Below, one piece after another: positions 16,511 to 24,478 of a stretch of DNA of 64,000 nucleotides. This DNA is from Marinifilum flexuosum (GTDB taxonomy: Bacteria > Bacteroidota > Bacteroidia > Bacteroidales > Marinifilaceae). The notes beneath the pieces are model-generated. The model worked only from the letters and a program-made list of their open reading frames with translations, searched no databases and had not been told where the DNA came from. The stretch spans positions 1,852,490-1,916,489 of the forward strand of contig NZ_RAPQ01000008.1 of NCBI RefSeq assembly GCF_003610555.1. Reading direction: 5' to 3'. The first letter of the stretch is position 1; every line of letters begins with the position of its first letter. Position numbers and translations under genes: made by a program.

Positions 16511-18079
16511 ATGTTTAAAACAAAACTATTCAGCAGTTTGCTGTTATTTGTATTTTGCCTTAGCGGTAGCTTTGCCAATGCCCAGAGATTAAGCTCAGCT
16601 CAGATTGATTCACTTGCCAACAAAACATTAGAATCCTTTCCATTGGCTGGATTTGCCGTATCGGTAGTGCACAATGGAGAAGTAGTACACGCCAAAGGAT
16701 ATGGAGTAAGATCCATTGAAAGCAAAAAAGCTGTGGATGAAAACACCTTGTTTGCCATAGCTTCCAACAGCAAATCCTTTACAGCTGCGGCTTTGGCCAT
16801 ATTGGTGGATGAGGGAAAATTAAACTGGAAAGATAAGGTGGTAAAGCACATTCCTGAGTTTACCATGTACAATTCTTATGTGCGCGATAATTTTACTGTG
16901 GAAGATTTGCTATGTCATCGCAGTGGACTGGGATTGGGTGCAGGTGACCTAATGATCTTCCCTGATGGCAGCAATTTTAATATTGATGATATCCTGAATA
17001 GTTTTCAGCACCAAACACCAGTTTCAGACTTTCGTACCAAGTACGATTACGACAATTTGTTGTACATCGTAGCGGGAGAAATCATACATAGATTGAGTGG
17101 CATGAGCTGGGCAGAATTTGTGGAGGAGAAAATTATGAAACCACTGCAAATGAATGCTTCTGCAGGATCGTTCAAAAGAATTAGAAACAAGGATAATGTA
17201 GCATTGCCACATTCATCTGAGTATGGCGAGCTGGAAATTGTAGAGGCATACACCAATCCATTAATGGATGCTGCAGGTGGCATATACGCCAGCGTAAATG
17301 ATTTGAACCAATGGTTGTTGATGCATTTGAATGCTGGAAAGTATGGGGAAGAGAAGCAGTTGTTTTCGAAGCAGAATCAAAACAACATGTGGAGAGCCCA
17401 TACCATGCTAAATTTCTCGGCCAAAGGAAGTGGCAAATACCAGAACCATTACAAAGCCTACGGTTTGGGTTGGGTGATTGAAGATTATAAAGGATATACC
17501 ATCATCAGTCATACAGGGGGATTGCCAGGAATGCTTTCTAAAACCGTATTGATTCCTGAGCTGAATTTAGGGATTGCAGTTTTAACCAACACCCTGCCTG
17601 GTGGATATGCCTACTACATGATGCCGCAAGCCATTATCGATTCCTATATAGAAGCCAAACCAACCGACTGGAATGCCTTTGCAGCGGAACGTCTTAAGGG
17701 AACACAAAACAAGGTTGATTCGGTTGTGAATGCCGTTTGGAATACGGTTGATCTTGCCAAGAATGTAACGATTAACAAGGAAGACTATATTGGTTTTTAT
17801 TGCGACAAGTGGTTTGGGAAAATGGAAGTGTACGAGAAGGATGGCGAATTGTGGATGCGCTCCCTGCGATCGCCTAAACTTACGGGTAAAATGCATTATT
17901 ACAAGGCCAATAGTTTTGCTGTGAAATGGGCTTACCGCGATATGAATTGCGATGCTTTTGCCATGTTTGCATTGGATGAGGAAGGAAAAGCACAGAGTCT
18001 GAAGATGAAAGGAATCTCTCCAAATATCGATTTCAGCTTCGACTTTCAGGATCTGGATTTGAAACGGGTAGAGGAGTAA
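16511..18079 (+). CDS. Class C beta-lactamase-like serine hydrolase
   Basis: 522 residues with a signal peptide ending near FANAQ (25). Serine beta-lactamase/DD-peptidase motifs are intact: SNSK (S85-x-x-K88), YDN (180-182) and HTGG in the IISHTGGLPG loop. The C-terminal 120 residues form a DUF3471-like lipocalin-type domain often fused to such esterases. Likely a periplasmic or secreted peptidase/esterase; substrate unknown. Its stop codon is followed within 6 nt by a pure heptanucleotide repeat. Confidence 0.9.
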   Translation: MFKTKLFSSLLLFVFCLSGSFANAQRLSSAQIDSLANKTLESFPLAGFAVSVVHNGEVVHAKGYGVRSIESKKAVDENTLFAIASNSKSFTAAALAILVDEGKLNWKDKVVKHIPEFTMYNSYVRDNFTVEDLLCHRSGLGLGAGDLMIFPDGSNFNIDDILNSFQHQTPVSDFRTKYDYDNLLYIVAGEIIHRLSGMSWAEFVEEKIMKPLQMNASAGSFKRIRNKDNVALPHSSEYGELEIVEAYTNPLMDAAGGIYASVNDLNQWLLMHLNAGKYGEEKQLFSKQNQNNMWRAHTMLNFSAKGSGKYQNHYKAYGLGWVIEDYKGYTIISHTGGLPGMLSKTVLIPELNLGIAVLTNTLPGGYAYYMMPQAIIDSYIEAKPTDWNAFAAERLKGTQNKVDSVVNAVWNTVDLAKNVTINKEDYIGFYCDKWFGKMEVYEKDGELWMRSLRSPKLTGKMHYYKANSFAVKWAYRDMNCDAFAMFALDEEGKAQSLKMKGISPNIDFSFDFQDLDLKRVEE

Positions 18080-18084
18080 GGAAA

Positions 18085-18161
18085 GGAGAAAGGAGAAAGG
18101 AGAAAGGAGAAAGGAGAAAGGAGAAAGGAGAAAGGAGAAAGGAGAAAGGAGAAAGGAGAAA
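18085..18161. repeat. Tandem microsatellite (GGAGAAA) x 11
   Basis: Eleven perfect copies of the 7-bp unit GGAGAAA run from 18085 to 18161. The array begins just after the serine hydrolase stop codon, so slippage would not change the protein. Perfect copies indicate recent expansion by replication slippage. Confidence 0.97.
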
Positions 18162-18169
18162 GTTGTAGT

Positions 18170-18193
18170 CATCCCGAGCTTGTCGAGGGATCT
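18170..18193. repeat. Intergenic repeat fragment containing CCCGAG...CGAGGGA
   Basis: The string CATCCCGAGCTTGTCGAGG resembles a short sequence seen many times between genes in Bacteroidota and other bacteria (recall). Partial dyad symmetry (TCCC and GGGA). Copy number in this genome cannot be judged from one window. Confidence 0.4.
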
Positions 18194-18285
18194 CTTTAGA
18201 ATATTCAAAGGCCAAGGGCCAAGGAACAAGGTGCAAGTTACAAGAAAGAGCTTACTGCTTTCAGCATTTATTTGCAGCGGCCAAA

Positions 18286-18315
18286 GTCCCCCTTTCAGGG
18301 GGGATTGAGGGGGGT
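18286..18315. repeat. G/C-rich intergenic repeat
   Basis: A CCCCC-TTTCA-GGGGG hairpin followed by ATTGAGGGGGG. Its base composition is very unlike the AT-rich surroundings and it looks like a dispersed Bacteroidota intergenic repeat. Nothing coding. Confidence 0.45.
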
Positions 18316-18360
18316 GTTAAGCCAAGCATCAACAAACGTGTAAATCATAAACTGCATTCA

Positions 18361-18540
18361 CATGCCGGGCATTTTCAAGATGCTTGGCATGTTATACTAT
18401 TTAAATATTATAAACGGACAGGTATAATGCCGATACATATTCAAAGTGCCTATAGAAGTGAAACGCCCTAAAGGCATATTTTGAATAGTAATCGGTATTA
18501 AAAGTAAAGAGCTGCATTATTGTGTGGCTCTTTATTTATT
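18361..18540 (+). ncRNA. Candidate structured RNA: hairpin, long inverted repeat, terminator
   Basis: Three structures stand in a row. 18361-18372 and 18380-18391 (CATGCCGGGCAT / ATGCTTGGCATG) pair over 12 bp with two G-T type pairs. 18424-18450 and 18471-18500 form an imperfect inverted repeat of about 27 bp (ends TAATGCCGAT and ATCGGTATTA, inner TATTCAAA / TTTGAATA). Then AAAGAGC (18506-18512) and GCTCTTT (18527-18533) with ATTTATT make a terminator. No reading frame fits. It could be a small RNA or a decayed mobile element; no known family recognised. Confidence 0.4.
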
Positions 18541-18591
18541 AAAGGGTTTAAGGGAGAGAATGTAACAATTGAGGGAATGTTGATAGTACTT

Positions 18592-19116
18592 GTTATCTGA
18601 TTAGCTGTATGTAAATGATGATGAAGTGTATCTGTAGTTCAGTTAAGTGCATTTGGAGTAAAATTAACAGGACTAATTGATGCATTAATTGAACTTGTAT
18701 GATAATTAAATGAATAGATTATCAGTTTAAAAGAATCTGGATATTGGTAAGGAATAGCTGTAATTAGATTAAATGAATTTGAATAATTGGTAAGGTAATT
18801 TAATGGTAGTTTAAATGGACTTGTTTACCAATTAAATGTATTTGTATGATGATGAAGTGTATCTGTAAAACAATTAAGTGTATCTGGAGTAAGATTAAGG
18901 GGACAGGTTGACAGATTAAAAGGATCTGGAGAATGATTAAACGGACTGATTGTCAGTTGAAGTGTATCTGTATAATGTTGAAGTGTATCTGTAAACTGAT
19001 TAAGTGTACCTAAATCATAGTTAAGATCATGAAATGAATGGTGAAATAAATCTGTAGTATGTTTAAATGTATTTGTATGCTTATTAAGTAAGCTTGTGAA
19101 TTGGTCATATGAAATA
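18592..19116. repeat. 25-unit array of diverged 21-bp repeats
   Basis: Twenty-five consecutive units of exactly 21 bp, with no insertion or deletion, from 18592 to 19116; two weaker units may precede from 18550. The better-conserved part of a unit is ATTAAGTGTATCT (13 bp) and the other 8 bp (for example GTAAAACA, GGAGTAAG, GTTGACAG) vary. On the minus strand one frame reads heptapeptides of the form D/N-T-L/F-N-x-x-T and is open from 19160 to a stop at 18825; only two stops interrupt it across the whole array (units at 18823 and 18634). The plus frames have several stops. It may be a decayed heptad-repeat gene, or DNA selected for its spacing. No known repeat family recognised. Confidence 0.9.
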
Positions 19117-19388
19117 AAGTACAGATCTCTAGAATTGGTAATGAGACATGGAATTTGCATTAGGATGATTACTTGGTGAGTAGTAAGAATTAATGGAGGA
19201 TATTGTCTTCTATTTCGTTAAGCTATAAAAGCCTATAAATTAATCATAGGAATGCTTTGATTGAACTTTATTGTTTTGTAGATTAGAAGTTCATTATCAC
19301 ATTGCAATAATATAATTCTACTATTTCTTATTTTCTAATCAACTTTTTGCATGTGATTTTTACTAATGTGTTACCTAAACATACCCAA

Positions 19389-21248
19389 ATGAAACTTGTA
19401 AAAATATTAGATCTTGTTAATTCGTTAGAGAAAAACTCTTTCCTCAAGATTATTGATTGTATTAAGTCCTCAAACCCTAAGAACGCTAAAGAGATAGATG
19501 AAATTTTATCTGATAGCAGTAATGATCTAAAGAATGTTGATAGTTTAAATATTTCAAAAGTATTTGACCTGGTCAAGTCTGAGTTTGCTGAAACTGTAAA
19601 ATCAGAATTCGTTAATACTACCTCACAGCTTGATATTTTAATTGATATTATCATTAAGGATGGTAACTGTATTTTAAAGCAAGATTGGCTAGCTCGGTTG
19701 TATGAAAAAGAACTAAAGAATATTAAAGAGAGAACAAAAAGTCTTAAAGTTCAACTAGAGGATGAAAAATCTGAAATTCCTGAACTGCTAAAGAGAGATT
19801 ATGAGATATATAGAGCATGCGTTGAAACAGCATATATAAATGATGGAGATAATAATCGAGATGCAAAAATAACGGATGACGAACTATCAATACTTTTGAC
19901 CTTAGCTAATGCATTAGAGCTATCACAAGAAGAAGTTAAGATGATAAATTACTTAACTATTCCACCTGAAAAATTAGATATCGATTCTATAATAACATTT
20001 CTTAAAAATATTGGAGTAATCTTTTATTCAAGGAAAAACAACTTGGTTTATGTTGCGGATGAGGTTGTTGCAGTACTAAGAGAAATGAGACAAAAAGAGA
20101 TTGCGGATAAATACTATAGAAGAGTATTGAAAACCTTTAAAGAATCGCAACTAAATCTTGTGTGTAGAAAGCACAATATCAATATTAAAGATTTAGATTA
20201 TGAAGAAAAAGTAAATCGTATTATCACCAGTGGAATTTCATTTACAAACTTATTAAAAACGGGAATTTATAAGGATGGAGTTAATCTAACTGAGAAGAAA
20301 AAATTCTTAAATGAATTATGGGAGAATGGATTGAAAGTTGAATCTTCATTGAGAGGAACAACACTTGAGGATAAAATTGAGAACTTGACTTTATTCTTTA
20401 AGGAGGAGGAAAAAGATGAAAAAGTTGGTATTTCTATAGAAGGTTATGAGAGGCTTTTAATTGATTTAATCGAAGAATTAAAAATATTTAGAAAAACATT
20501 TCTAAAGAAGTTTGAAATGCCTGAAGAGACTGTAATAAACAGTTCTACTCTTCTGGATTATAATATTAAACCAAGAGATATTTTAGATATACTGAATGCA
20601 GATGAACTCAAAGAGTTTGTTAATGTGAAAGGCTTAAAATCTAGAGGAGATCTAGTTTTAAATATTTTAGATGCATATAAAGATGCAGAAAACTTAATGA
20701 TTGAAAATTACGAAGCTATTGGTTTCCGAAATTTGGAATTATTAAGAGAGAATGGAATAACAATTAAAGAGAGTGAATTAGGACTTAAGTTCGAAGATAT
20801 CACTAAAAACATTTTTGAAAAGCTTGGTTTTAATGTTGATGAAACATTAAAGAAAAAGCTTAACAATGCAAAAAACAAAATGGATTTAGTTCTAAATCTG
20901 GGAAATGAAGATGTAATTATTGTTGAGTGTAAGACAGTAAAAGAGAGTGGATACAATAAGTTTAGCTCGGTTTCAAGACAAATGAAGTCCTATGTTGATG
21001 TCGCTAAAAATAGTGGTTACAATGTTGTTAAATCACTTCTGGTAGCACCAGAATTTAGTGATGATTTTATAAACGAATGTGATTTAGAGTTTGAAATAAA
21101 CCTATCTCTTATTACAGCCAGTTCTATGGGAAATATTCTTGAAGGATTTAAGAATTCAAAGCACAAACAATTTCCTTATCAGCTATTAATGAAAGATGTG
21201 CTTATCAAAGAGGAGCGAATATTAAAGGCGATGGCTAAAAAGAATTAA
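19389..21248 (+). CDS. PD-(D/E)XK nuclease-like protein with SAP-like domain
   Basis: 619 residues from ATG 19389; the ATG 14 codons upstream is possible but adds an unconvincing tail. A long helical N-terminal region is followed by a SAP-like DNA-binding segment (about 385-430: ILNADELKEFVNVKGLKSRGDLVLNILDAY). The C-terminal 160 residues carry a PD-(D/E)XK nuclease core of the Mrr/restriction type: helix FEDITKNIFEKLGF, NKMDLVLNL (D), then VIIVECKTVK (E-x-K) and a later Q in SRQMKSY. Likely cleaves DNA; a defence or mobile-element role is inferred. The gene is in an AT-rich accessory region next to the 21-bp array and is closed by a strong terminator. Confidence 0.75.
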   Translation: MKLVKILDLVNSLEKNSFLKIIDCIKSSNPKNAKEIDEILSDSSNDLKNVDSLNISKVFDLVKSEFAETVKSEFVNTTSQLDILIDIIIKDGNCILKQDWLARLYEKELKNIKERTKSLKVQLEDEKSEIPELLKRDYEIYRACVETAYINDGDNNRDAKITDDELSILLTLANALELSQEEVKMINYLTIPPEKLDIDSIITFLKNIGVIFYSRKNNLVYVADEVVAVLREMRQKEIADKYYRRVLKTFKESQLNLVCRKHNINIKDLDYEEKVNRIITSGISFTNLLKTGIYKDGVNLTEKKKFLNELWENGLKVESSLRGTTLEDKIENLTLFFKEEEKDEKVGISIEGYERLLIDLIEELKIFRKTFLKKFEMPEETVINSSTLLDYNIKPRDILDILNADELKEFVNVKGLKSRGDLVLNILDAYKDAENLMIENYEAIGFRNLELLRENGITIKESELGLKFEDITKNIFEKLGFNVDETLKKKLNNAKNKMDLVLNLGNEDVIIVECKTVKESGYNKFSSVSRQMKSYVDVAKNSGYNVVKSLLVAPEFSDDFINECDLEFEINLSLITASSMGNILEGFKNSKHKQFPYQLLMKDVLIKEERILKAMAKKN

Positions 21249-21254
21249 TAACAA

Positions 21255-21288
21255 AAGCGAAGCAAAATGCTTCGCTTAACTTTTTTTT
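21255..21288 (+). terminator. Rho-independent terminator after the nuclease gene
   Basis: AAGCGAAGC and GCTTCGCTT (perfect 9 bp) around AAAAT, then AAC and eight T. The same stem occurs at 23797. Confidence 0.95.
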
Positions 21289-21446
21289 GACCTTGAGAGC
21301 GCTTTATCCTTTGTTGATGATCAATTCAACTGCATTCCATTTCTAAAAACGAAATACACAATGGGATTCTTGTGGTATCGCTGAAAAATAAAATGTGAAA
21401 CTGTATTGAAATACATTTTACACAAAACAGGTAATAAGCTTAAAAA

Positions 21447-21989
21447 ATGAAACTACATAGACTAATTATTGTTATCTTATTTTTCTCTTGTGCTCACATT
21501 GCTGGGAAAAGGATAAAAAAGGCAACAGTCTATGATTATCAAATTTGGATTTCGAATCTGGACCAAATAGAATTGAGAGATTCTGCGGTACTGTATGTTG
21601 ATTCTGTATCATTTAATAATGGTGTGAGTATTGTTTATCGTGATTCCTTAAAGAGTGATTCTTCATTTCGTTATGCATATTCAATTAAAGGCGATTCTTT
21701 GTTTTATTTTGGAGAATATTGCGAGTTAAAAGATACAGTTACTGTTGGCTTTAAAGATGGTTTTATTGAACTATACAAAAGTGAATATGATCGTAAAAAT
21801 AGTGCTGATGAAGAAGCATATATTTATTGGAATTCGGAATATGGTATCATTTCGGTTTATAATTATTCATGGGGAGCATTAAGCCTATTTGATTATGAAC
21901 AAATCCCGAATTTTGCGAAGGTTAATTTTTACAATTATATCATTGAGGAAGAAAAGAAAGGATTTAGTCCTGATAGCGCGAGTTTGTAA
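21447..21989 (+). CDS. Putative lipoprotein, unknown function
   Basis: 180 residues. The N-terminus (RLIIVILFFSC) ends in a lipobox-like LFFSC, so a lipoprotein signal is likely with the lipid on C15. The rest is rich in beta strands and aspartates (SDSSFRYAYSIKGDSLFYFG). No family recognised. Monocistronic, with non-coding flanks of about 200 bp on both sides. Confidence 0.6.
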   Translation: MKLHRLIIVILFFSCAHIAGKRIKKATVYDYQIWISNLDQIELRDSAVLYVDSVSFNNGVSIVYRDSLKSDSSFRYAYSIKGDSLFYFGEYCELKDTVTVGFKDGFIELYKSEYDRKNSADEEAYIYWNSEYGIISVYNYSWGALSLFDYEQIPNFAKVNFYNYIIEEEKKGFSPDSASL

Positions 21990-22190
21990 ATCGTGCTTTG
22001 CGAATGTAAAACAGATTAAATGAATACGTTTGAAGATAACCGATAGGTGTTATTATTTTTAAAGCAAAGAGTTTAAACTTTGGGCGATAAAGTTAGTAAG
22101 ATTATTGATCAAGACTTACAAAAGATACCTACTCTGCGAGTAGAACACGAGCTATCAGGGTGCATTTAATCTTAGCAACAATTTTAAGAA

Positions 22191-22613
22191 ATGAATATAA
22201 AAGTAACAGACGAAGTTGATCACAAGTCTTACGATAGAGTTGTCGAATTTTTAGTTGAATTCAATAATAGTCAGACTGAAAAAAATGCTGATGAAATTAA
22301 TAAGCCGATTGAAATTATCGTACGAGATGATAAGGGTGAAATTATTGGTGGACTTTATGGTCGTTCAATTTGGGGAACATTAGAGATTAAAACATTTGTT
22401 GTAAAAGCCCAAAATAGAAACAAAGGAATTGGGAAAAAGATAATTCTTGAAGCAGAAAAAGAAGCGAAGAAACGGAATTGTAGGTTTATAAGTTTAGATA
22501 CGTTTTCATTTCAAGCACCTAAATTCTATGAGAAACTAGGGTTTGAAAAAGTTGGTACTGAAACTGATTTCCCAAAAGGCTTTGATAAATATTATTACCG
22601 AAAAAATATATAA
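22191..22613 (+). CDS. GNAT family N-acetyltransferase
   Basis: 140 residues with the GNAT core: beta strand WGTLEIKTFVVKAQNR followed by the acetyl-CoA loop RNKGIGKKII (motif A Q/R-x-x-G-x-G/A), and the C-terminal FYEKLGFEKVG motif B. It should acetylate a small molecule or protein amine. Substrate unknown. Monocistronic by spacing. Confidence 0.9.
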   Translation: MNIKVTDEVDHKSYDRVVEFLVEFNNSQTEKNADEINKPIEIIVRDDKGEIIGGLYGRSIWGTLEIKTFVVKAQNRNKGIGKKIILEAEKEAKKRNCRFISLDTFSFQAPKFYEKLGFEKVGTETDFPKGFDKYYYRKNI

Positions 22614-22760
22614 AACTGATGTCAACTTCCGTCAGGGTGAGCTTATAGTTTGTGATTTGCAAAAGTACTGCTCTGCGCAGCAGAATGCTTTTCTGCCCAA
22701 TGACAGAGATCCGAGCTACAAGCTCGAACCAGCAGGGGTAATGGACAATGCGAAAAATAG

Positions 22761-23333
22761 ATGAGTTTAATGGAAATAGAGCAAATACTTGACAAGATAT
22801 ATCCGCTTCCCGAAGCTTCAAAAATGAAATTTAAAGAATGTGCTACGGAGGTCAAACTTTCAAAAGGACATATTTTATTGAAGGCAGACCGAATAGAAAG
22901 AAGCATATACTTTATTAAAAAAGGAATTGTTCGTGCGTTTGCTGATTTAGCAGATAACGAGCTTACTTTTTGGTTTGGTAAAGAAGGAGATCCTGTTATT
23001 TCGATGAAAAGTTATATTGAAAATCAAAAAGGATATGAACACATCGAGCTGTTGGAGGATTGTATATTATATGAACTAAAAACTGAAAAATTACAAGAGC
23101 TTTTTAGCAAAGATATAGACATTGCCAATTGGGGGAGAAAATTGGCAGAAAAAGAGCTGGTTAAAACAGAAGAAAGACTTATATCCAGACAATTTAGGAC
23201 TGCTACGGAACGTTATAATGATCTTGTGAATGACCATCCTGATTTATTACAAAGAGTGCAATTGGGACATATTGCTTCTTATCTTGGTATTACACAAGTA
23301 AGTTTAAGCAGAATTAGGGCTAATATCAGGTAG
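22761..23333 (+). CDS. Crp/Fnr family regulator (Bacteroidota type)
   Basis: 190 residues: a cyclic-nucleotide-binding-like beta barrel (about 25-115; KGHILLKADRIERSIYFIKKG, LTFWFGKEGDPVIS) and a short C-terminal helix-turn-helix (VQLGHIASYLGITQVSLSRIRANIR). This is the common Bacteroidota Crp-like group that usually lacks a known ligand. It sits 71 bp before the Gdx-like exporter, which it may regulate (inference). The paralogue at 27493 has the same build. Confidence 0.88.
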   Translation: MSLMEIEQILDKIYPLPEASKMKFKECATEVKLSKGHILLKADRIERSIYFIKKGIVRAFADLADNELTFWFGKEGDPVISMKSYIENQKGYEHIELLEDCILYELKTEKLQELFSKDIDIANWGRKLAEKELVKTEERLISRQFRTATERYNDLVNDHPDLLQRVQLGHIASYLGITQVSLSRIRANIR

Positions 23334-23404
23334 CAATACTTTTTTATCATTTGTAAAATTTTATTTCGATTCCATTTTTGACCTTTGCGAAAAATTTGAA
23401 CGAA

Positions 23405-23731
23405 ATGAATTGGATTATTTTAATTATTGCAGGAGTATTTGAGGTAGCATTTGCCTCTTGTTTGGGAAAGGCGAAAGAAACTACAGGAAATGAAATGTAC
23501 TTATGGTATATGGGATTTCTCATTGCGCTGGGTGTAAGTATGGGACTTTTAATGAAGGCAACACAAACTTTGCCAATTGGAACTGCTTATGCAGTATGGA
23601 CAGGAGTAGGAGCAGTTGGAACAGTATTGGTTGGTATCTTTGTATTCAAAGATCCTACTAACTTTTGGAGACTATTTTTTATCACAACCCTTATTGGTTC
23701 CATAATTGGGATAAAAGTGGTTTCTCACTGA
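23405..23731 (+). CDS. gdx: SMR family transporter, guanidinium exporter (Gdx/SugE) type
   Basis: 108 residues, four helices. The essential glutamate is E13 (IAGVFEVAFA). The segment AYAVWTGVGAVGTVLVGI matches the Gdx/SugE signature rather than the EmrE one (AYAIWSG...), so guanidinium/H+ exchange is more likely than broad drug export. Works as an antiparallel homodimer in the inner membrane. ATG 23405 chosen over an upstream TTG at 23378. Follows a Crp-like regulator gene; terminator at 23797. Confidence 0.88.
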   Translation: MNWIILIIAGVFEVAFASCLGKAKETTGNEMYLWYMGFLIALGVSMGLLMKATQTLPIGTAYAVWTGVGAVGTVLVGIFVFKDPTNFWRLFFITTLIGSIIGIKVVSH

Positions 23732-23796
23732 AATATAAAAATTGAGACAGCAGTATTGCAATTAAAGTTTATACCAACTGGGAGTAAAAGAAAATC

Positions 23797-23827
23797 AAGC
23801 GAAGCTAAATGCTTCGCTTTTTCTTTT
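23797..23827 (+). terminator. Rho-independent terminator after gdx
   Basis: AAGCGAAGC and GCTTCGCTT around TAAAT, then TTTCTTTTT. Stem identical to that of the terminator at 21255. Confidence 0.93.
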
Positions 23828-23876
23828 TAAAGTGATCGCCCATAAGTAACTTGTATAACAAATTGTAGCAAGTACC

Positions 23877-24290
23877 ATGGAAAATCTAAGTCATAGCAGT
23901 CTAATGTTTCTGGATTACTTCTTTTTGGTATTCCATTCCCTCTATTGCCTGTTTGCTGTGTTTGGGTGGATGTGGCGAAAAACAAGGTTTGTGCACCTAA
24001 TCACCTCACTTCTTACCCTGTTTTCATGGTTAGTTATTGGCATATGGTATGGTTTGGGCTACTGCTTCCTAACCGATTTGCATTGGGATGTGCGCATGGC
24101 ACTGGGTAATCCTCCTAAATCGAATTCTTACATTCATTTCTTAATTCGAGAAACCACTGGTTTCAATCTTCCTGCAGCATTGGTTGATCAGGCCGTTGTA
24201 CTTGTATTTTCAGCTTGCTTTCTTCTTACAATATCCTTAAATTTAATAGAGTACAAGAAAAAGAGGCGAAATGCTCTAAAGAGGAAATAA
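23877..24290 (+). CDS. DUF2784 family membrane protein
   Basis: 137 residues with four hydrophobic helices. DUF2784 hallmarks are present: FHSLYCLFAVFGW, a WLVIGIWYGLGYCFLTDLHWDVR stretch and the C-terminal helix pair. Function of the family is unknown; it lies in the inner membrane. Monocistronic. Confidence 0.8.
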   Translation: MENLSHSSLMFLDYFFLVFHSLYCLFAVFGWMWRKTRFVHLITSLLTLFSWLVIGIWYGLGYCFLTDLHWDVRMALGNPPKSNSYIHFLIRETTGFNLPAALVDQAVVLVFSACFLLTISLNLIEYKKKRRNALKRK

Positions 24291-24478
24291 GAAAGCCGGT
24301 GTATCTTTAATTAGTGAGCTATTAGTTTTCAGAATGAAGCCTTTCAACCCCTTGTTCTAAGCCTAAGTCAATTAATTTTTCGTGAGTGATATGATTCTTG
24401 AAAGCATGATTTTAAAAGTCATGTGAAGAAAGCATTTCGAGTTCTAATTTTTTGCGAGACACACTTAAAGTTACATAT

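Noticed and set aside
17582-18236. Minus-strand frames with FLLSPFS repeats
   Set aside because: Shadow of the GGAGAAA microsatellite and antisense to the serine hydrolase; not a gene.
18592-19116. CRISPR array
   Set aside because: The conserved part is only about 13 bp, diverges among units, and the variable parts are 8 bp. No cas genes or leader are present, so it is not CRISPR.
18825-19160. Minus-strand 111-codon heptad frame as a real gene
   Set aside because: Open but without promoter, signal or known homologue, and repeat units run on past its stop. Reported as part of the repeat array and not as a CDS.
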